A stretch of DNA of 64,000 nucleotides, from NCBI RefSeq assembly GCF_015832195.1, contig NC_052045.1:372001-436000 (forward strand), read 5' to 3'. Shown piece after piece: positions 58,449-64,000 of this stretch. The number at the start of each line of letters is the position of its first letter. Positions within the stretch are counted from its first letter, which is position 1. The notes below the pieces were generated by a model, which had not been told where the DNA came from, made no database searches, and saw only the letters and a list, made by a program, of their open reading frames with translations. A program made the position numbers and the translations under genes. Origin of the DNA: Motacilla alba alba (Eukaryota; Chordata; Aves; Passeriformes; Motacillidae).

Positions 58449-59525
58449 AAGAACCTGTGGTAAGGTGACCCCCAGAGATGCTTTGGATGGTGTCAGCCTA
58501 CCTAGAATTTGATTTTTGCTTGGCTCTCTTTAAAACAAGGGCTTTTGTTACTGTTTTAAAACTCAGGATATTTGGTTTACTGAACATTCTGACCATACGT
58601 GATGCCCTTCACTGGTGTGCACCTGGGCATCCTCCACCATTTAAAGAATCTGCTGAAGTACTCCCAAACCAGGCACTAAGGTGAGCCCACGAATCCTTCT
58701 CTGCAGAGAGGGCGTCTGCCCAGGGTGACTGGAGATGGAGCTGCTGAGAGCAGGACTGCTGAGGCAGGACCTGTCAGGGACGTTCGGGTTTGGGTTGTCA
58801 CGAGGTGAAGGAATGACACAGCTCAGCAGCTCGGCAGGCACTGAAGAGGGATCCCAGGGAGAAGGCCTGCGCTTACTTTTCCAAAAATTCCCATCTTGGT
58901 TGAAACCAAGGTCCAGATCTCCTTGCCTCCTTCTTCTGCCTGTCCTGGGTGATTTTATCTTGGGCTAAAAGCACGTGAGGCTGGACTGAGAGCTGCTGGT
59001 GCTTTTGGACCTCCTGACCTTCCTGTTCAGCCTCATTACTGTGAACTTCCCTACACTCCCCATCACCTCCCATTTTCCAGCCGGGATCCTTGGAGCAGAG
59101 GTGGCTCAAGGGTCCCTGCTGTCGTGACACGAAGCTTTGGTCACAGGTGGGGTGCAGTCAGGCACCACCTTTGCAGAGCCCTCGTCTGCAGTCCCCCTTG
59201 CTGCAGCGTTCTCAGCCGTGCCGGGGCTGCAGGGGCTGCGGGGCATGGCCCCGGGCTGTTGGCACAGCGACTGAGACACGGCTGGAGAAATGTCAGCCCC
59301 TCCAAAAAGCCTGGGCCATGCCACAGAAAGTTCCAGTCAGCTTTGCAGCAGCTTTGGCTTGTAAAACTCCCATTTCATCTCCCAGACAAGCGATCGTTTT
59401 GTGACCTCCAGAGTTTATCACAGAAAGTACAAGACTTTGGGTTCATTACCGACTGTACGGCATTTCAGCAAACAATAATTAGCAGCACTTAAAAGATATT
59501 CTGTACCCTGAAACACTAAAGCTGA
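58449..59525. other. Unique sequence upstream of the large CpG island
   Basis: No gene recognised. GC content rises after 58700. Frames of 60-122 codons on both strands lack domains. Confidence 0.5.
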
Positions 59526-59540
59526 GGGTATATAACAGCC
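59526..59540 (+). promoter_or_regulatory. TATA-like element upstream of CpG island
   Basis: GGGTATATAACAGCC carries a good TATA-box match (TATATAA). It lies about 170 bp before the CpG-dense region begins. Homeodomain-type words (AATGATTAATTAGTG) follow at about 59642. A functional start site would be expected 25-35 bp downstream, near 59560, but nothing else confirms it. Confidence 0.3.
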
Positions 59541-59694
59541 AGCCGTGGCGCACATGTGTGTGTAACAGTATCAATATTGAAAGCCCCCACTGTGATGAGC
59601 CATAGCAAAGCATTTTTAGTCGACATACTTTTGGGATCGCTAATGATTAATTAGTGTGGATCATAATGTAAAGCAAATGTCACCTCTGCTACCT

Positions 59695-60410
59695 GGGGCT
59701 GCTGTCATTCGAGAGGAGAGCTCCTGGCGGCGGCAGAGGCTGAGCAGATCCCAGCCTGCCATCTCGTGGGCACAGCCCCGCACTCCGCAGAGCCCCGCAG
59801 AGCCCCGTACCACAGAGCCCCGCACAGCCCTGCGCCCCGCAACGCCCCGCACAGCCCCGCAACGCCCCGCGTTCCGCAGAGCCCTGCACAGCCCTGCACT
59901 CCGCACAGCCCCGCACTCCGCACAGCCCCGCACAGCTCCGCACTGCACCTCGCTCTGCTCCGCTCCGCACCGCTCCGCACAGACCCGCGCACCTCCCCGC
60001 AGCCCCCTGCACAGCCCCGCTCTGCTCCGCACAACCCCGCACAACCCCGCACTGCTCCGCGCTCCGCTCCGCATCGTACCCCGCTCCGCACCTCCCCGCA
60101 CCGCGCTGCTCCCCGCGCTCCGCACAGCCCCGCACAGCTCCGCAGCGTGCGGGCAGCGGCCGCGGCTCCCCCGCCGCAGCGCGGCCCCGAGCAGCCGCGG
60201 CCCCCGCGCAGAAACGCTCCGAGCTCCCCAGGGCGAGGCTGCAGACCGGAGCTGCTCCGCGGCCAGCCGGACTCGGTGCCCGAGAGCCGCGCTGGTAGCC
60301 GCGATTCCTCCCCTCCCCGGCCCCGTCCCTGCAGGGGCTGCGGCTGAAGCAGCGGGCGAGACAGCCGCAGGGCAAAGGCGCTTTTCACTGGGGGAGTCCG
60401 CGAGTTTCCT
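59695..60410. promoter_or_regulatory. Large CpG island, partly a tandem array
   Basis: About 700 bp of very GC-rich, CpG-dense DNA inside AT-rich flanks. The right half (60136-60405) is unique sequence with words such as GCGGCCGCGG, CCGCCGCAGCGCGG and GCAGCGGGCGAG, resembling a genuine promoter island; the left half is the C-rich array described separately. Candidate promoter for an unannotated transcript in either direction. No first exon with a consensus donor could be fixed. The long frames across it (193-291 codons, both strands) are compositional. Confidence 0.65.
59770..60135. repeat. C-rich 7/10-bp mosaic tandem array
   Basis: Built of CACAGCCCCG (10 bp) and CACTCCG (7 bp) blocks with variants such as CAACGCC and CACAGCTCCG, irregularly ordered. 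The plus strand is rich in C and poor in G, so the minus strand is G-rich. CpG occurs roughly once per block, which makes the array itself count as CpG island. Copy boundaries are fuzzy and older than in the other arrays. Confidence 0.85.
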
Positions 60411-62100
60411 CTCCGTGCATGGAAACCACATTGCACATACCCCTGTGTTTATTCACAGCACTTTTTATCCCATCCCACTCTTTTCATTCCAAGAGCTGCA
60501 AGTTTTTAGTATGAAGTATGCTATTTTATAAATATTTGTTGCTCATTTTTAAAAACAGCTCTCTGGGAGATTGTTACTAACCAAGAGGAAACACTACAGA
60601 TGTAGTCCCACATTAAGGTCTAGAAAAGCAGATTTTCCTGTTTGCAGTGAGAGTGCCAAGGTACATTTCTTTGCAGGCTCAGCCTAAAAGTGTTGGTTTA
60701 CTGATTTTTACAAAAACCAGGGGTGTCACAGCTGAACTAATAAACATTTTTCTATTCACCCCCATTTAATGCAAGTGGCTGAACTGATGATTTCAGCTTA
60801 TGAATTTATCCTCTAAAACTGCAGCATTAAATTATGTAATCCTACTGTCAAAAACCAAAAAAAAAGTCAATAAGACATTACAGCTGTGGATCCCTAAATA
60901 CTGTAATCAGATATCACTAATCTGGACAATTTGTGTGAACTCAATACAGTTGCACTTCAGCTTCAATTTGAAAAGGGGAAGGTTTGTTTGATTTATCACA
61001 TTTTTTTGTGCGCGCAAGTTGAAAAGCGTGCTTGATTTCCGCTATAAATTGTACCCATGCCTCATCACTCCATATTTTTAGAGGTATGCTGACATCCTAA
61101 GCACAGTAGGATCTATACTTGACATTTTAAAGGGGCTTTTATAATTTATGTGGATGTTTGATGCAACATATTTTTTCAATCTGTAGTGTGGGAGGGTCAC
61201 GAATTTGAGCTTTCATTTCCCATGCATTCTAGGAACAGCTAATTTTAAAATGTAAACTGTATAGCTTGCATATATTTTCCAATTCTCTGTCTAAACCATA
61301 TAATGGTAACTTACTGTGCAATTGATAAATTTCTTAGCTAAATAATAGCAGCTGTAGTGGACAGAATTGTCAGACTTTCATCTACCTAATTGTCAGCATG
61401 GGTTTGATTAGTTTTCATCTTTTGCTATCTATTGTAGCAGATTAAAAAAGTTACATTTCATGTTGCTATTTTTTAGCAAATAAAATTCATGGAAATATGA
61501 ATTACATGTCAGACAATACAGTGGTTGTCTGGTAAATAAATAATACTTAAAATGACACTCTTGTTACTGAGAGATACACAGAGAATAGCAAGGGATGGGA
61601 ATTGATGCAGCCAAATTCTAACCATCTCTTCTCCGATAATCGTGACCATAAACAGGGAAATTTCACTTAAATACCTATTTCAATTTATTAATCTGTCTGG
61701 AAAAGCAACTACTGAAATATTGCTCATTTTCCGTGTGTTTTTAGTATTTTATATGATTTTATTCAAAATTCTGTTGGTGTTCTGCTTTTATGTTTATTTC
61801 AGCAAGAACTTGGCAACCTAGAAATGGCAAAGTCCAAGGGATACTTCCTTTTCCATCCTATCTCTTTATCCCTTTATGGAAGGAGGACGTGTGTCTTGTC
61901 TAATGTGTTAGGGTAGGTTTGAATGTGTTCACAGGGTAGATTTTTCTCCTTTAAATACCTTAAAATTCTGAGATTTGTCTTACACTGAAATCTTTAAGAA
62001 ATAATGCAAAGGAAAGCTCAGAGAATTTCGTAACAGTTACGGACGTTCTAGTTATTCTAGTTAGTTATTCTAACTGCACCCTCTTGACCCTGTTTGCCGT
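60411..62100. promoter_or_regulatory. Long AT-rich conserved-looking block downstream of CpG island
   Basis: Particularly 60780-61700 is AT-rich, CpG-poor, frame-poor and free of recognisable transposons. It is dense in words such as CAATTGATAAATTTC, CCTAATTGTCAGC and GATTAAAAAAG, and has a CATGCATTCTAGGAAC near 61222. The texture suggests a stretch under constraint (enhancer or UTR-like). No exon identified. Claimed only as a candidate. Confidence 0.35.
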
Positions 62101-62518
62101 GTCACTTGGGAGGTTTTCAGGGTGAGTTTCAAGGGTCCAGGAGTGCTTTGGAAATCTCAGCCCCGGGCCCTGGAGCCGTTCCCTGGCTCTCCTCTGGATG
62201 GACAGGGCTGGGCAAGGTTTTGTTCCATCTCCGGGTGGGGGTCCCGGGGGCCGCTGGGCACGGCGGCTGTGCAGCAGGGCTGTGCCGAGCTCTCAGCTCT
62301 CTGCTGGGGCAGCCCTGGCGCAGGGAGCAGGGCTCTCCCTCATCCCCCGGGGCACACACCACGGCAACCATCACCCCAATAACCAGAGCTACAGCCCTGC
62401 TCTGCTCCTGGGCCGGGGCCTGGGCTGCGAGGGACAAGGTGCAGCACCTGAGGATACAGGGACAGCTCAGGTGCCAGGGCAGGGCAGGGCTGGTACACAG
62501 CTGTGACTGCACCCCTGG
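62101..62518. other. GC-rich unique lead-in to array
   Basis: GC-rich unique DNA (for example GGGGTCCCGGGGGCCGCTGG near 62237) with overlapping frames on both strands up to 262 codons, all running into the array at 62519. No domain recognised. CpG density is moderate. Confidence 0.5.
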
Positions 62519-62757
62519 ACCTGCCCGGGGCTCACCTGCTTGCGGGGATTCACCTGCCCGGGGCTCACCTGCCCAGGACACACCTGCCCTCCAGGGCTCA
62601 CCTGCTTGCGGGGATTCACCTGCCTGGGGCTCACCTGCCCGGGGCACACCTGCCCTCCAGGGCTCCCCTGCCTGGGGCTCACCTGCCCAGGGCACACCTG
62701 CCCTGCAGGGCTCACCTGCCTGGGGCTCACTTGCCTCCACGATTCACCTGCCCGGGC
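62519..62757. repeat. 15/18-bp minisatellite, about 15 units
   Basis: Units end in CACCTG: 15-mers CCTGCCCGGGGCTCA or CCTGCCCAGGGCACA, and 18-mers CCTGCTTGCGGGGATTCA or CCTGCCCTCCAGGGCTCA. A super-order is visible: the sequence 15, 18(gattca), 15, 15, 18(ctccag) recurs once, giving a higher-order block of about 81 bp. Both lengths are multiples of three, which keeps several frames open on both strands. The last units decay (CTTGCCTCCACGATTCA). Confidence 0.93.
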
Positions 62758-64000
62758 TGCCCAGGGTGTGCCCACCCAGGTCTGTCACGCTGTCATGTGT
62801 CTGCTGGGAGCACAATCTGATATTGCTTACATGCGCAGCCTGTGATATGATCTGTTCAGAGCTATTCTGCATATTCTATTAATATTTAAGGTGTAATTAT
62901 ATTATTAATGCATTACACAAAGAGAGCGCAGCGTTAGCTTGTGTTAACTGGATGTATTCTCCACCTGAGCACTCACTCACTCTTCCCTGGACCTGCCACA
63001 TTCTGAACAGGAAGGAGCACAGATTTCTCTTCCAAAGGCCAGCTTTGCAGACCCTGTGTATGTTTAATAAAGTGCATTCACTGATTTTTCACTTCACTGT
63101 GTGAAGACACTACACAAGGCTGAATGCTGAGTTTCATAGACATATACTGCTAAAATTGCCTTGCCTATTATAAAGATAAAAATATCTTTTTGTTCAAATG
63201 TTCTGCTTGCTTCTTTACAAATGAAGGAGTTAAATACTGAAAGGCAGGTGGATGCTGTAACTACTTTAGAAAAAGATGAATAGGGCTGATGGCTAAAGCT
63301 ACAGGGAATCTATTGAAGGTCCAGATGCAGACGTGGCTCTCACTCTACACACAGTTCAAAGTGGGGTGAAGCTGCCTGGTTAATTGGCTATGAAATAACT
63401 AACCTCTGGGAGAAAATTGCCCTTGTAGTTAATTGCTTGTGTTCAGGGTAACATGTAGCCACCTGGCTGATTAGTGCCCTCACCTATATTTACACCCACC
63501 CGTGTTTAAATGCAGGCAGCATTGTCAGGCTGGCTGTGTGCATTCATCTAGTGGCCCTCGTGGATTAAAGAAAATATGACCATCAGGGTCAGTTTTGCTT
63601 TTCATTCTTCTTTTATCTCCTTCTGAATCCCCCATTTCTCACATAAGAAGAGCCAATTCAATCCTAAAGTAAATCCATAGGCTTTAGCAAAGCAGTTGTG
63701 GAATGGATTTTGCCCCAGTTGTTTGGTTTGGTCGTATTGCAGAATCAGCTGGGCTGGAGTGGGGAAGTAAAACCTGACAGGCTAATGGAAGCCAGAAGGC
63801 AAGGCTGGCAAATGAGTGGAAGGAAAGCAAAGTCTTGAGATACAGACAGGAAGTTGTGGTGTTTTTGTGAGGGAAAAATCAGTGGGAATAGGTCAGACAA
63901 ACACCACTCAAAGAAAGTATTAAGCTTTTCCGAGGGGTGCAGATGGAGAGGAGGGAAATGGTAAAGCAATTGCATGTAGAATTGTGTGACTTTTAAAATG
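62758..64000. other. AT-rich unique sequence to window end
   Basis: No exon or transposon recognised. Segments near 62880-62960 (GTAATTATATTATTAATGC) and 63370-63560 (GGTTAATTGGCTATGA, GTAGTTAATTGCTTG) have the TAAT-rich, CpG-poor look of conserved non-coding DNA. A 76-codon minus-strand frame at 63745-63975 is at chance length. Confidence 0.5.

Noticed and set aside
59656..60531. Frames of 193-291 codons across the CpG island on both strands
   Set aside because: Composition effect of C-rich array and GC-rich island. No recognisable domain, and simultaneously open in several frames.

Overview
The window is vertebrate nuclear DNA from a bird, most likely a passerine. Four CR1 LINE fragments are recognisable: three plus-oriented with the usual 3' CR1 wording (one ending in the avian terminal motif) and one in minus orientation. 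A short element near 58.3 kb joins a tRNA-Ile-like body with a near-intact B box to a CR1 3' tail, the architecture of the songbird TguSINE1 family. Several very diverged palindromic repeats of a kind common in turtles, crocodilians and birds are also present. The base composition is AT-rich unique sequence broken by short GC-rich islands. There is no prokaryotic operon structure.

I find no protein-coding exon, rRNA or tRNA gene that I can defend. Every reading frame longer than about 170 codons is produced by a GC-rich tandem array whose sequence happens to stay open. The remaining frames (up to about 168 codons) have the number and length expected by chance, and show no recognisable domain. 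The best reading is an intergenic or large-intron segment.

Layout: 0-4.7 kb is unique AT-rich sequence with old palindromic repeat fragments. A small CpG island lies at 4.77-5.01 kb, followed directly by a nested 11-bp/long-block minisatellite (5.35-5.99 kb). A CR1 fragment lies at 6.4 kb and a 27-bp minisatellite at 11.24-11.76 kb. From 14 to 25.9 kb there are MIR-like fragments, two identical RFX X-box palindromes (16.85 and 18.72 kb) and two CR1 copies. From 30.8 to 35.4 kb there are further ancient repeats and a regulatory-looking AT-rich block. A minus-oriented CR1 lies at 37 kb and an 81-87 bp minisatellite at 37.6-38.3 kb. From 38 to 48.9 kb the sequence is a plain desert. A compound G-skewed array occupies 48.94-49.68 kb (a 20/25-bp GGTTTG-type array abutting a 12-bp array). 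A 114-base near-perfect hairpin lies at 50.38-50.49 kb. A pure TCCCA pentamer microsatellite lies at 52.14 kb and a 37/38-bp mosaic minisatellite at 53.1 kb. The tRNA/CR1 SINE is at 58.3 kb. A large CpG island, half of it a C-rich tandem array, covers 59.7-60.4 kb. A long AT-rich conserved-looking block follows at 60.8-61.7 kb, and a 15/18-bp array at 62.52-62.76 kb.

The most promising items are the 50.4 kb hairpin (microRNA precursor or MITE), the 60 kb CpG island as an unannotated promoter, the paired RFX sites, and the 35.2-35.4 kb block with an 11-bp inverted repeat and three TGACAG cores. The unusually high density of GC-rich minisatellites is the dominant structural feature. All family assignments are from reading the sequence; no alignment or database search was run.
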